Below, one piece after another: positions 9,451-21,542 of a DNA stretch of 64,000 nucleotides; positions within the stretch are counted from its first letter, which is position 1, and each line of letters opens with the position of its first letter. Below the pieces are notes generated by a model. It was given only the letters and a program-made list of their open reading frames with translations, was not told where the DNA came from and searched no databases. Location of the stretch: positions 182,848 to 246,847 of the forward strand of contig NZ_JAHVJA010000005.1 in the NCBI RefSeq assembly GCF_019801465.1, given 5' to 3'. This DNA comes from Leisingera daeponensis. GTDB lineage: Bacteria; Pseudomonadota; Alphaproteobacteria; Rhodobacterales; Rhodobacteraceae. The translations under genes were made by a program, and so were the position numbers.

Positions 9451-9816
9451 ATGGCCACCTATTACTCTGAAGAGCATGAATGGATCACCGTCGAAGGCGA
9501 CGTTGCGACCCTGGGCATCACCCAGCACGCCGCCGACCAGCTGGGCGAAGTTGTCTTCGTCGAGCAGCGCGAAGCCGGTGAAGAGTTCGAAAAGGGCGGC
9601 GAAATCGGCGTCATCGAGTCGGTGAAAGCGGCTTCCGAAATCTACGCGCCGCTGGACGGCGAAGTGGTCGAGGTCAACGACGCCCTGGCCGATAACCCCG
9701 GCGCCCTGAACGAAAGCCCGGAAGGCGATGCCTGGATCTACAAGATCAAGATCTCCGACGCGTCCCAACTGGACGATTTGATGGATCTGGACGGCTACAA
9801 AGCCCTGATCGGCTAA
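9451..9816 (+). CDS. gcvH: Glycine cleavage system H-protein
   Basis: The 121-residue lipoyl-carrier protein shuttles the aminomethyl intermediate between P-, T- and L-proteins. The lipoylation lysine lies in [15 protein letters not shown], the family's usual context. AGGAGAG precedes the start. LipA, encoded upstream in the same operon, would complete its cofactor. Confidence 0.97.
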   Translation: MATYYSEEHEWITVEGDVATLGITQHAADQLGEVVFVEQREAGEEFEKGGEIGVIESVKAASEIYAPLDGEVVEVNDALADNPGALNESPEGDAWIYKIKISDASQLDDLMDLDGYKALIG

Positions 9817-9825
9817 GCACCCCCT

Positions 9826-9849
9826 CCCCGCCGGAACAGCCCGGCGGGG
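9826..9849 (+). terminator. Hairpin between gcvH and gcvP
   Basis: CCCCGCCGG pairs with CCGGCGGGG around AACAGC. The same 9-bp stem occurs again after gcvP at 12753-12775. It has no U-tract and gcvP follows within 30 bases, so partial attenuation or mRNA stabilisation is more likely than termination. Confidence 0.5.
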
Positions 9850-9877
9850 CCCATTGCCCCAGACAAGGACCTCAGTA

Positions 9878-12736
<2,859 letters not shown>

Positions 12737-12752
12737 TCCGTCAGGCCTCCCG

Positions 12753-12775
12753 CCCCGCCGGTCAGCCCGGCGGGG
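12753..12775 (+). terminator. Hairpin at the end of the glycine cleavage operon
   Basis: CCCCGCCGG pairs with CCGGCGGGG around TCAGC, starting 16 bases after the gcvP stop. It repeats the stem found between gcvH and gcvP. No U-tract follows. Confidence 0.55.
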
Positions 12776-12835
12776 CACCCCGCAGCCTGTCTGGCAAGGC
12801 TGCATCCCCGCATGCCCCGTTCAGAGGAGAGAATG

Positions 12836-13840
12836 ATGACCCGTCTCGAGCCGCTGACCGTGCCAGCAGCCCGGCAGACAACCGCAAACGCGGCCCAGGG
12901 CCGATTCCACGATGTCGAAATCATTCTGCCTCAGCCGGACTCGCCTGCCGCTGCTCAGATGATCTGCGAAGTCTTCCGCGCCGCCAATGACCTGTTCCCC
13001 GACAGCGGTTATCGCATTGCCGTGCGCAATCTTGCGTCGCAGATGCGAAACGCACCTGAAAGTTGGAACCCGAAAACCGTCATCTTCCTCGGCGGCATTT
13101 CCAGCCGCTGGACGCTGAACTCAGGCGAGAAAGCCAGCCTGCAGCGGATTTGCCGCCAGGCGCAGCGCTGCCTGTTCGCCGGCAGCGCCATTTTCCTGCT
13201 GCCGGAATCCGGCCTCAATGCCGCGGTGGAAACCGCCGTGCACGCGAATTTTGCCGCCGCGGCAGAAGAGGAGCAGCTGATCTGCGCCCCGGCCGGCACT
13301 TTGACCGCCACATCAGGCCGCATCAGCACCGCCGTCAGCAGTTTTGCCGCCTTGCGCCTGCTGGCCGGTTTCCTTCGCGCCGACCGCGGCGCCTTCATCG
13401 CCGATGCCGTCTGCGACTACCTGGGTCTCGCCTTCGGGCCGGCGTCAGAGCAATCCAGGGTTTCCTTGCAGCTGCGCCAGACTGCGGGAGGCGATGCGCT
13501 GGTGGTCAAAATCCTCGACCTGATGCAGCAGAACCTGGAAGAGCCGCTCCTGATCCGCGAGATTGCCCAGCAGGCCGGCGTTTCGCCGCGCAAGTTGGAG
13601 CGCCGGTTCCAGCAAAAGGCGCAGACCAGCCCGCTGACGGCCTACCGCAAACTGCGCATCGAAAAGGCCCGCCAGCTTTTGCTGCACACCACCCTGCCTC
13701 TGGCTGAAATCGTTGCCGCCACCGGTTTCGGCTCCCGCAGCAGCCTGACCGAATGGTTCAAGCGCGAGTACAAGACCAGCCCCCAGGCCTTCCGCAAGCA
13801 GTACTACGCGGACAGCCATCGTGCCGCTTCCCTAGCTTGA
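12836..13840 (+). CDS. GlxA-family AraC-type transcriptional regulator
   Basis: Residues about 20-210 resemble a DJ-1/PfpI-like (GATase1) sensor domain, and residues about 225-325 form a double AraC helix-turn-helix (IREIAQQAGVSPRKLERRFQ and IVAATGFGSRSSLTEWFKREY). This architecture is shared by GlxA and by GbdR/CdhR regulators of betaine and carnitine breakdown. The setting between the gcv operon and a Pot-like transporter plus a dimethylglycine dehydrogenase-like gene favours a role in methylated-glycine metabolism (inference). GAGGAG lies 6 bases before the ATG at 12836 and only 3 bases before the adjacent ATG at 12833, so 12836 is preferred. Confidence 0.88.
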   Translation: MTRLEPLTVPAARQTTANAAQGRFHDVEIILPQPDSPAAAQMICEVFRAANDLFPDSGYRIAVRNLASQMRNAPESWNPKTVIFLGGISSRWTLNSGEKASLQRICRQAQRCLFAGSAIFLLPESGLNAAVETAVHANFAAAAEEEQLICAPAGTLTATSGRISTAVSSFAALRLLAGFLRADRGAFIADAVCDYLGLAFGPASEQSRVSLQLRQTAGGDALVVKILDLMQQNLEEPLLIREIAQQAGVSPRKLERRFQQKAQTSPLTAYRKLRIEKARQLLLHTTLPLAEIVAATGFGSRSSLTEWFKREYKTSPQAFRKQYYADSHRAASLA

Positions 13841-13864
13841 AAGCCACCAGTCAAGGTCAGGAAC

Positions 13865-13893
13865 AAGGCGGCCCCTAGGCCGCCCTTTCTTTC
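13865..13893 (+). terminator. Terminator after the GlxA-type regulator
   Basis: GGCGGCC pairs with GGCCGCC around CCTA and is followed by CTTTCTTTC. It lies between two convergent genes and best serves the plus-strand regulator. Confidence 0.7.
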
Positions 13894-13910
13894 TATTCGA
13901 ACAGGTCGGC

Positions 13911-15206
13911 TCAGTTTCCTGATCCGCTCTCTCCCCCGTCGCCGGAGAGAGCGTTCGGATCAAACACGTTGCCGAAGCCAGAGTTGTTACCCTGCGGCTC
14001 CTGCTCTGTTTCAGGTTCTGCCTCGCTGCCACCTGACAGGCTGCCCGGGGCAAAGACCCCGCCGAAGCCGGAGTTGTTGCCGGTACTCCCGGTGGCAGGT
14101 GCGGTCTGCGCCGGAGCCGCCTCGCCCTGTTCCTCCTGCTGCTGGCGGCGCAGCTCGCGCTGGCGGCGCAGCTCCTTGATGCGCTCTTCCGTCTCCAGGC
14201 GCTTCTGTTCCTGCACGTTGGCAATGCATTGCTGCGGACTGTAGACCGACGCGGTGCCGACAACTGCCACCGTCGCACAGGCCACAACCACCAGCGCCAC
14301 CGCGGCTGCATTGGAGCTGAGGAAACCGGGCAGCCGCAGCTTACCGCTTTCCAGTTCCTCCACGGTCGCTTTCTTGCGCGCTTCGGCCACCAGCTGCTTG
14401 CGGCGGATGCTGGCCTCGTTGAACAGAGCCGCAAAGACAGTCAGCACCACGATGATGAAGGCCAAGGCCGAGATCGCCGGGGTGATGCCATAACGGACCT
14501 TTTGCGCCAGCTCGATGGTCAGCGTCGGATATTCGCCGAAGGTGAAGGTGGTGGTGTTGTAGTTCTCGAAGCTCGCCAGGAACGCCAGCACCGCTGCGGA
14601 GGCTATCGCAGGCCGCATGAACGGAAGCAGCACCTTGCGGAAGGCTTGCGCATGGGTCGCCCCCAGATCCAGCGCTGCTTCCGTCAGCGCGATGTCATAA
14701 CGCTGCAGCCGTGCCACCAGCACCAGCATGCAGTAGCTGGCAATGAAAGTGGACTGGCCGATGATAGTCAGGAACAGCCCGTTCGAAAGGAAGCTGTCGG
14801 CGCCAAGCCCAAGCATCCGGTTGATCCGGTCCCAGAACACCAGGGTCGAGATCCCCAGCACCACGCCGGGGATCAGGATCGGCGCGATGATGATGGTATA
14901 ATAGGTCGCCCGCAGCTTGGGCCAGATCTGGGTCAGCATCAGCGCCCCGGCCAGGCCCATTGCAACCGACAGCACCACCGTCCCCGCGCCCACCAAGATC
15001 GAGTTCCAGATACCGTTCAGGATCCGCTCATCCCGGAACAGCGCCGAGAACCATTCGAACGTCAAACACTCCCAGGGGGTCATCCGCGGGAAGGACGGCG
15101 AGTTGAAGGCGGTTGCCGACATGATCACCAGCGGGCCCAGCAGATAGGCAAAGAAAATCGCCAGGTAGACCCAAAGACTCAGGCGCATGAATGAGAAATT
15201 CTTCAT
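13911..15206 (-). CDS. ABC transporter permease (PotC-like) with extra C-terminal tail
   Basis: Residues 1-265 form a usual six-helix inner-membrane permease with the ATPase-contact EAA loop at about 176-200 (EAALDLGATHAQAFRKVLLP). Family members end near residue 270-290, but this one has 431 residues. The tail contains a seventh hydrophobic helix (301-322), a charged helical segment rich in Glu/Arg/Gln (330-360), an Ala/Pro linker and two copies of GNNSGFG-x-VF-x-P-x2-LSG at 375-391 and 406-422. The tail codons look like the rest of the gene. It overlaps the upstream permease gene by an ATGA junction. Substrate is uncertain; polyamine or methylated amine uptake is possible. Confidence 0.88.
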   Translation of the reverse strand: MKNFSFMRLSLWVYLAIFFAYLLGPLVIMSATAFNSPSFPRMTPWECLTFEWFSALFRDERILNGIWNSILVGAGTVVLSVAMGLAGALMLTQIWPKLRATYYTIIIAPILIPGVVLGISTLVFWDRINRMLGLGADSFLSNGLFLTIIGQSTFIASYCMLVLVARLQRYDIALTEAALDLGATHAQAFRKVLLPFMRPAIASAAVLAFLASFENYNTTTFTFGEYPTLTIELAQKVRYGITPAISALAFIIVVLTVFAALFNEASIRRKQLVAEARKKATVEELESGKLRLPGFLSSNAAAVALVVVACATVAVVGTASVYSPQQCIANVQEQKRLETEERIKELRRQRELRRQQQEEQGEAAPAQTAPATGSTGNNSGFGGVFAPGSLSGGSEAEPETEQEPQGNNSGFGNVFDPNALSGDGGESGSGN

Positions 15207-16123
15207 TTGCCGATATCCCCCATATTCACCTTGAACAGCCGCATCACGGCCAGAACAAGCAGGATACAGGTGACCAGCAGCACCACCGCATAGGCAGCCC
15301 CCTGCGGCCAGTCGGAGTTGTCATTGAACTGCTGGTAGATCAGCTGGGTGAACCACAAACTCGACGGCCCGCCGAGGATCTGCGGCGCCGCCAGCGCGCC
15401 CGCCGACAGCATGAACACCATGGTGCAGCCTGAGGAGATGCCTGGTTTGGCATAGGGGATGACCACCCGGCGGTGGATCATCGGCCAGCTTGCGCCCATG
15501 TCCCGCGCGGCCTCGATCTGGTTGCGGTCCAGGCTCTCGATCACGTTGTAGATCGGGAAGATCATCAAAAGGATATAGGCATAGCCCAGACCCGCATAGA
15601 GCGCGATGTCATTGCGGATGAAGTCAAAAGGCGTATCGAAAACACCCAGCCCCACCAGCATGTTGTTCAGTACTCCGGTCTCGCCGAAGATAATGCGCAG
15701 CGCGAAGGCCCGCAGGATCTCGTTGATCCAGTAAGGGATGATCAGCATCAGCGCGAAGATGCGGATGTGGTTGCCCTTGGTCTGGGCCAGGTAATAGGCG
15801 ATCGGATAGCACAGGATCAGGTTGAAGACGGTGACGCAGACCGCCGCCACCAGGGTGCGGAAGAACACCTTGAGGTCGACCGCGTTGTAATCCTGGCTGC
15901 CGCCCTCCGGGCCGTAGATCAGGTATTTGTAATTCTCCAGCGTGTAGACATCCTTGGGGCCGCCGATCTCCGGCGGCGGCAGATTGGGCCGGAATGAGAA
16001 GTCGAGCATCGACAGCTGCGGCAGGATGATGAGGCCGACGGTCCAGAACAGAACCAGCCCGAGCATCAGGCTGCCCATGCCGGTGCCGTTGCGTTTGAAG
16101 AATTCCTTCAGGAAGCTTGGCAT
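15203..16123 (-). CDS. ABC transporter permease (PotB-like)
   Basis: The first permease of a Pot-type importer has six predicted helices, and the EAA loop reads EAARDMGASWPMIHRRVVIPYAKPG. The start at 16123 (MPSFLKEFF) has GGAGG eight bases upstream; a longer frame to 16156 would overlap the ATPase gene and lacks support. The gene overlaps the next permease by four bases and follows the ATPase gene closely, so the four transporter genes form one operon read right to left. Confidence 0.9.
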   Translation of the reverse strand: MPSFLKEFFKRNGTGMGSLMLGLVLFWTVGLIILPQLSMLDFSFRPNLPPPEIGGPKDVYTLENYKYLIYGPEGGSQDYNAVDLKVFFRTLVAAVCVTVFNLILCYPIAYYLAQTKGNHIRIFALMLIIPYWINEILRAFALRIIFGETGVLNNMLVGLGVFDTPFDFIRNDIALYAGLGYAYILLMIFPIYNVIESLDRNQIEAARDMGASWPMIHRRVVIPYAKPGISSGCTMVFMLSAGALAAPQILGGPSSLWFTQLIYQQFNDNSDWPQGAAYAVVLLVTCILLVLAVMRLFKVNMGDIGK

Positions 16124-16136
16124 GGCTTGGGCCTCC

Positions 16137-17249
16137 CTATTCCGCAGCCAGTTCACCCGCGGGCACGATGACGGCGTTTTTCGTCTCGTATTCCAGGGTG
16201 ATGTTCTGGCCGGTGTGGTCCTCGAACGACTGGCCGAGGTTGGGGATAGAGACCTTCAGTTCTTTACCGCCGTCGCCTTCCATGAAGATGTTGAAAACAT
16301 TGCCCTCGAACTCCTCATTGTTCACCTTGGCAGTGACAAAATGTGTTCCCTTGGCCCCCTTAGGCGCAAGCGCAAAGGCTTCGGGGCGGATGAACATCAT
16401 GGCCGCGTCGCCTTCCTTCATCTTACCCTGGTTAGCGGTGGAAATCCGGGCCACCAACTCGCCGGAACGGTTGGTCTGGATCAGCGCCTCCTCCCCCATG
16501 ATCCGCTTGATCTTGCCGCGGAACACATTGTTCTCGCCCACGAAAGACGCGGCAAAGGCGGTGGAAGGATCATTGTAAATGGTCTTGCCGTTACCGATTT
16601 GGTCGATCACGCCCGCCTTCATCACCGCAATGCTGTCCGACATGGTCAGCGCCTCGCCCTGATCGTGAGTGATGTAGATGAAGGTGATGCCGACCCGTTG
16701 CTGAATTTCGCGCAGCTCGGTGCGCATGTGCTGGCGCAGCTTGAGGTCGAGCGCCGACAGCGGTTCATCCAGAAGCAGCACGTCAGGTTCCGCGCAAAGC
16801 GCCCGCGCGATTGCCACCCGCTGGCGCTGGCCGCCCGACAGTTCCGAGGGCAGCTTGTCGCCCTGCCCCGGCAGCGCGATCATGTCCAGCAGCTCATCGG
16901 CGCGCTTGCGCCGCTCGCGCACCGAGGCGCCCTTAATCTCCATCGAGAAGGTGATGTTCTCCCAGACCTTCATCAGCGGGAACAGCGCCAGGTTCTGAAA
17001 GATCAGCGCGGTCGGGCGCTTGTTGGGGCCGATGCCCTTCATGTCATTGCCGCCGATCAGCACCCGGCCGTCGCTTGGCTCCAAAAATCCCGAGACCGCG
17101 CGCAAGATCGTCGTCTTGCCGCAGCCCGATGGGCCGAGGAAGGAGAAGAAATCCCCCCCATTGATGTTCACGTTGGCATCGCGCACGGCAACAAAGTCAC
17201 CGAAGCGGATCCAGAGATTTTCGAGATCAACGCCGACCCCAGCACTCAT
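16137..17249 (-). CDS. ABC transporter ATP-binding protein (PotA-like)
   Basis: The 370-residue ATPase energises the permeases on either side of the operon. Visible motifs are Walker A GPSGCGKTT, Q-loop region ALIFQNLALFP, ABC signature LSGGQRQRVAIARAL, Walker B VLLLDEPLSALD and the switch His in ITHDQGEAL. The C-terminal third is a TOBE-type regulatory domain (FIRPEAFAL). GGGGAGAAG precedes the ATG at 17249. Two inverted repeats separate it from the binding-protein gene upstream. Confidence 0.92.
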   Translation of the reverse strand: MSAGVGVDLENLWIRFGDFVAVRDANVNINGGDFFSFLGPSGCGKTTILRAVSGFLEPSDGRVLIGGNDMKGIGPNKRPTALIFQNLALFPLMKVWENITFSMEIKGASVRERRKRADELLDMIALPGQGDKLPSELSGGQRQRVAIARALCAEPDVLLLDEPLSALDLKLRQHMRTELREIQQRVGITFIYITHDQGEALTMSDSIAVMKAGVIDQIGNGKTIYNDPSTAFAASFVGENNVFRGKIKRIMGEEALIQTNRSGELVARISTANQGKMKEGDAAMMFIRPEAFALAPKGAKGTHFVTAKVNNEEFEGNVFNIFMEGDGGKELKVSIPNLGQSFEDHTGQNITLEYETKNAVIVPAGELAAE

Positions 17250-17280
17250 TTGGCTTCTCCCCAGGGTGCAGATCCCCATT

Positions 17281-17298
17281 CCGGTGGCGCGCCACCGG
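17281..17298. repeat. Perfect 18-bp palindrome between binding-protein and ATPase genes
   Basis: The 18 bases read CCGGTGGC-GC-GCCACCGG and equal their own reverse complement. In the transcript this would form a hairpin, though with almost no loop it may rather be a DNA-level site. Confidence 0.4.
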
Positions 17299-17357
17299 CC
17301 CCGCAAGGGCTGCTACCCATTTCTGTTCGTATGTGATTGCGCCGGACGGCACATGGC

Positions 17358-17384
17358 TGGCCCCCGGAATGTTCCCGGGGGCCA
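17358..17384 (-). terminator. Hairpin between binding-protein gene and ATPase gene
   Basis: TGGCCCCCGG pairs with CCGGGGGCCA around a 7-base loop, 22 bases after the binding-protein stop on the minus strand. There is no U-tract on the minus strand. Such hairpins usually keep the first gene's mRNA more abundant than the rest of a transporter operon. Confidence 0.5.
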
Positions 17385-17405
17385 AAACTTTCAACCGCTT
17401 GGGCT

Positions 17406-18530
17406 TCAAGCGCTCTTGAACTTGTTGACGAACTCGGTGCGCACGTCAGCGTACCAGGGCGCCTCGGCCGGCCAGGGGTTCAGGTTCGCCAGTGAGTCGC
17501 CCGGGTAGGCTTCAGCAAAGTTCTTCTTGTAGACGTCGCCGGAGAAGCTGTCGGCACCCAGCACCGGCGAGTTGTAGCCGTGGCTGTCAATTGCCTTGCC
17601 TGCCGGCTCCTGTTCGTATGCGTAGGAAATGAAGGCATAAACCTGCTCTTCATTCTGGGCGCCCACCGGCATCGAGATACCGTCGACCCAGGCCATCGCG
17701 CCTTCGACCGGCGCCTGGTAATGCACCGGCTCGCCAGCGGATTTCAGCGCCAGCGGCGGGCCGTCCCAGGTCTGTCCGACCACCACGCCTTCGTTCAGAA
17801 GGCCGTTCTTCTGGGTGTCGGCATCGTTCCAGATCAGCTTGATCCGGTCCTTGCGCGCCACGCACCAGTCGGTGACCTGGCCCCAGACCTTGCGCATGGT
17901 TTCCTCGTCATCATAGGCGGCCCAGATCGAACCCGGCTCCATCTCTCCGGACGCTTCCATGAAAAGACCCGCGCCAAGCATCATCGAATGCGCCCGGCCC
18001 ATGGTCTTGCCTGCGTTTTCCTCCGACCAGACATCACCGTAAGACGGCGCATCGCCTTCCGGCAGCCACAGGTCGGTACGGTAGGCAATACCCTCGGTGC
18101 CCCAGATATGCGGCAGCCAATGCACGCCCTGGCCGCCGAAGTTCCAGGCATCGGTGCCGATCTTGGCCATAGCCGGGTTCACCGCGTCGATATTGACCTT
18201 GCTCATGTCGAAGGGCTTCAGCAGTTCGAGCGGCCCCCACTGCAGCGAGCGGTTGTTGGTAGGCGACACAATATCAAAGCCCTGGCCCTTGGTGGCCTTC
18301 ATCTTGTTGATGATTTCCTCGTTCGACCCGATGCCGGTGTAGTTCACCTTGATGCCGGTCTTGGCTTCAAAACCCGAAATGAACTCCGGCGGCAAATAGT
18401 CCGACCACATCAGGATGTTGATTTCACCCGAGGACGCCAGCGCGCTCTTCGAATAGAGCGGTGCCGCCAAGGCTGCAGCACCAGCACTTTTCAAAATGCT
18501 CCGCCGTGTCAGCTTGCCAGTTTTCGTCAT
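17406..18530 (-). CDS. Periplasmic binding protein of a spermidine/putrescine-type ABC transporter
   Basis: The protein starts with a Tat-type signal (LTRRSILKSAGAAALAAP), which suggests that it folds before export. The mature part begins GEINILMWSDYLPPEFISGF, as in PotD/PotF-like extracellular binding proteins. Its cognate permeases and ATPase follow. The family includes polyamine, betaine-like and other cation binders, so the ligand is not fixed by sequence. Its place beside a dimethylglycine dehydrogenase-like gene and the gcv operon makes an N-methylated amine possible (inference). AAGGGAG precedes the start. Confidence 0.88.
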   Translation of the reverse strand: MTKTGKLTRRSILKSAGAAALAAPLYSKSALASSGEINILMWSDYLPPEFISGFEAKTGIKVNYTGIGSNEEIINKMKATKGQGFDIVSPTNNRSLQWGPLELLKPFDMSKVNIDAVNPAMAKIGTDAWNFGGQGVHWLPHIWGTEGIAYRTDLWLPEGDAPSYGDVWSEENAGKTMGRAHSMMLGAGLFMEASGEMEPGSIWAAYDDEETMRKVWGQVTDWCVARKDRIKLIWNDADTQKNGLLNEGVVVGQTWDGPPLALKSAGEPVHYQAPVEGAMAWVDGISMPVGAQNEEQVYAFISYAYEQEPAGKAIDSHGYNSPVLGADSFSGDVYKKNFAEAYPGDSLANLNPWPAEAPWYADVRTEFVNKFKSA

Positions 18531-19037
18531 TGATCCGTTACTCCCTTTGGACTGTTAATTATTCTTCTTGTTGTTTCAGCAGTTAAACCTTGCGAAGGCT
18601 TGCTTGCCCCCAACAGTGACAGTTTTAGAAAACGATAAGACCAGATTACCCGTCAACCTGCGCAACATCGTGCCAGTTCTCGCACAGTTTGAGAACATCA
18701 CCGACAGAAACGCGTTGAGCAACTATCTCTGTAGTAGCAGTGTGCGCGCCGCAGGGCGGGCCGTCAACGCTTCTGCGTCTGCCCCTTGCAGAACACTGGA
18801 TTACTTGGGCAGGCAGAGCGCATCGCGGCTCAGCCGGGGCTGGACAGAAGGACCCGCATTCAGCGGCGCATCAGGCGGCCATAATATTCTCTTTGCACTC
18901 TGCTTTTCCGCCATCCGGCGGCCGCCTCCCATATCGCTGAATCCCGCTTTCGATTTTATGCAAGGTACGGCCCGCAGTCTTGCCGACGCTGTTGTCCCGC
19001 CGCTTAGTCGGTAGGAAACTGTCGGGAGGCTCATTCC
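18531..19037. other. Divergent intergenic region without a supported gene
   Basis: About 500 bases separate the binding-protein gene from the broken dehydrogenase gene. An open frame of 148 codons here shows no recognisable motif or codon pattern and is not called. The part next to the binding-protein gene is AT-rich (TTAATTATTCTTCTTGTTG) and probably holds its promoter. Confidence 0.45.
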
Positions 19038-21473
19038 ATGAAATCGCGCACCAAGGTTGTGGTGATCGGCGGCGGCATCGCCGACTGTTCCACGCTCTAC
19101 CACCTCACCCAGGAAGGCTGGAGCGACGTCGTTCTGGTTGAACGCAACTAGCTGACCAGCGGCACCACCTGGCACTCGGCGGCACAGGTCACGAACTTCG
19201 GCATGAACCAGACGATGGTCGGGCTGAAAACCCACTCCATCAACCTCTACAAATCGCTGGCCGAAAACCAGGAATACCCGATCAACTACCACCACGGCGA
19301 TGGCGGCATCAGGCTCGCCAATACCGAGGCGCAGATCCAGGGCTACCGCCATTTCGCCTCGATGGCGCGCGGCATGGATGTGCATTTCGAAGTGATCGAC
19401 GCCGAGGAATGCGCGCGCCGCCATCCGCTGATTTCAATTGACAACATGATAGGGGGGCTCTGGGACCCGCTGGACGGAGACATCGACCCGGCGCAGCTGT
19501 GCCAGGCCCTGGCCTATCACGCTCGCAAAGCAGGCGCCGAGGTCTACCGCAACACGCCGGTTACCGCCCTCACCCAGCACAAGGACGACACCTGGGCCGT
19601 GCATACAGAACATGGCGACATCGACTGCGATATCGTTGTGAACGCCTGCGGCTACCGGGTGAACGAGGTCGGCGCGATGATGGGCGTGCACCACCCCGTC
19701 GCCTCAATGGAGCATCAGTATTTCCTGACCGAAGACATCCAAGGCATCATTGACGCGGGATATAGGATGCCGTTGATCCGCTGCCCGATCAGCGACTATT
19801 ACTGCCGCCAGGAAAAGAACGGACTGCTGATCGGTTTCTACGAGCAGGACTGCAAAACCTGGGGCATGGACGGAATCGACCCGAACTTCGCCAATTCCCT
19901 CTGCCCCGACGATCTGGAGCGCGTGATGGACGTGCTGGGAGGCGCGTTCGAGCGGATGTCAGCGCTGCGCGAAACCGGCATCCGCTCCATCGTGAACGGC
20001 CCGATAACCTACACCATCGATGGCGCGCCGCTGATCGGCCCTATCCCGGGCAAGCGTAATGCCTTCTGCGCCATCGGCCTGCGTGCGGGCCTGGGCGAGG
20101 GTGGTGGCCACGGCTGGCTCTTGGCGCAGATGATCGTGCATGGCGAGGCCTGCTATGACACGTGGTGCATTGACCCGCGCCGTTTCACCGCACACGCCAA
20201 CGTGGAGCTGACCGCGCTGAAGGCGATCGAGGACTACCAGAACGAATTCCGCTTTCACTTCCCGCATGAGCACCGCCCGGCAGGCCGCCCGGCCAAGACC
20301 ACGCCGTTGACCCCTGTCTTGGCAGCCGAGGGCGCGGAGTTCTCCGTGGTGAACGGCTGGGAGCGGGTCGACTACATCAAGCCATCACCGGATTTCCACC
20401 CCTCGCTCACCTTCAACTTTGACGAGGCCTTCGACGTGGTCGCGGCGGAAGTGAAAAACGTCCAGGAAAACGTGGGCCTTGCTGAGGTCAACGGCTTCAA
20501 CCGCTTCGAGATCACCGGCGCCGGCCGCCACAGTTTCCTCGACCGCATGTTCTGCGGCACCGTGACCAAACGTGACGGCCGGGTGGGGCTGGGCTACCTC
20601 TTGAACCATCACGGCATGGTCAAGGGCGAGGCGACAATTGCCAACCTGCCGGCATCCGACCGGGGCGAAGCACGGGTCTGGTACGGGTCTGCGGCAGCCA
20701 GTGAATATCACGACATGGACTGGCTGAAGCAGCACCTGCGCGCGGATGAGGACGTGCAGATCCGCTCACTGACCAATGAGCAGACCATTCTGGTTCTGGC
20801 AGGCCCCAAGGCGCGCGATGTGCTGACGGCCTGTTCCCGCGGCGACTGGTCAAAAGAGGCGTTCCCGTGGCTGTCGGTACGCGAATGCTTCATCGGGTTC
20901 GCCCCGGCCACGGTGATGGGTGTCAGCTTCTCCGGCGAACTGGCCTATGAGATCCATGTCCCCAACGCCTCGCTCTTTGCCGCCTATCTGGCGCTGCGAA
21001 CGGCGGGTAAGGATCACGGGCTCAAACTTTTCGGCGCCCGCGCAATCGAGTCGATGAGGATGGAGAAAGGCTTCCTTCACTGGAAAGCCGATTTGATTAC
21101 CGAATTCGACCCGTTCGAGACCGGGCTGGACCGCTTCGTGAAGCTGGAGAAAGGCGAATTTATCGGGCGCGAAGCCGTGCTGAAACGCCAGTCCGACGGC
21201 GCCCGCAAGAAGCTGGTCACTCTGCGGATCGACTGCACCCGCGCCCCGGCCCACGGAGGAGCCTCGCTGATGCAGGAGAATAAGGTCGTGGGCACCGTGT
21301 ATTCAGGCGACTGGGGGCACCGGGTGGGGACCAACCTGGCCTACGCCTTTGTCGAACCGAACCTGGCGGCGGAGGGCAGCACCATGCAGCTCGACCTCTG
21401 CGGAGGTCTGGTCGCGGCAACGGTCATCGCTCCCTCCCCATATGACCCCGGCTTCGACCGCATCCGAGGCTGA
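19038..21473 (+). pseudogene. Dimethylglycine/sarcosine dehydrogenase-like gene broken by an amber codon
   Basis: Translated through codon 38, this is an 811-residue FAD oxidoreductase with a C-terminal GCV_T-type folate domain, the layout of dimethylglycine and sarcosine dehydrogenases. ATG at 19038 has GGGAGG upstream, and the frame reads VVVIGGGIADCSTLYHL, then VLVERN, TAG (19149-19151), then LTSGTTWHSAAQ. In the family a Glu codon is usual at the stop position, so GAG to TAG is the likely change. In addition the third Gly of the dinucleotide motif is Asp16. The rest, 19152-21473, is fully open; a restart at Met 19203 would lack the FAD-binding N-terminus. Two lesions favour a real pseudogene over a read error. 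Confidence 0.82.
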
Positions 21474-21492
21474 GCCGTTCCCGAAACAGCAA

Positions 21493-21523
21493 AACGCCCG
21501 GGGACATCCCGGGCGTTCTTGTT
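21493..21523. terminator. Terminator between convergent dehydrogenase and permease genes
   Basis: AACGCCCGGG pairs perfectly with CCCGGGCGTT around GACAT and is followed by CTTGTTT. A-rich sequence on the other side (AAACAGCAA) could serve the minus-strand operon as well. Confidence 0.8.
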
Positions 21524-21542
21524 TCCATTGCAAAGGCTCAGG

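Noticed and set aside
18568..19014. Open frame of 148 codons upstream of the broken dehydrogenase gene
   Set aside because: No ribosome site, no recognisable motif and atypical composition; it lies in a region expected to hold two promoters.
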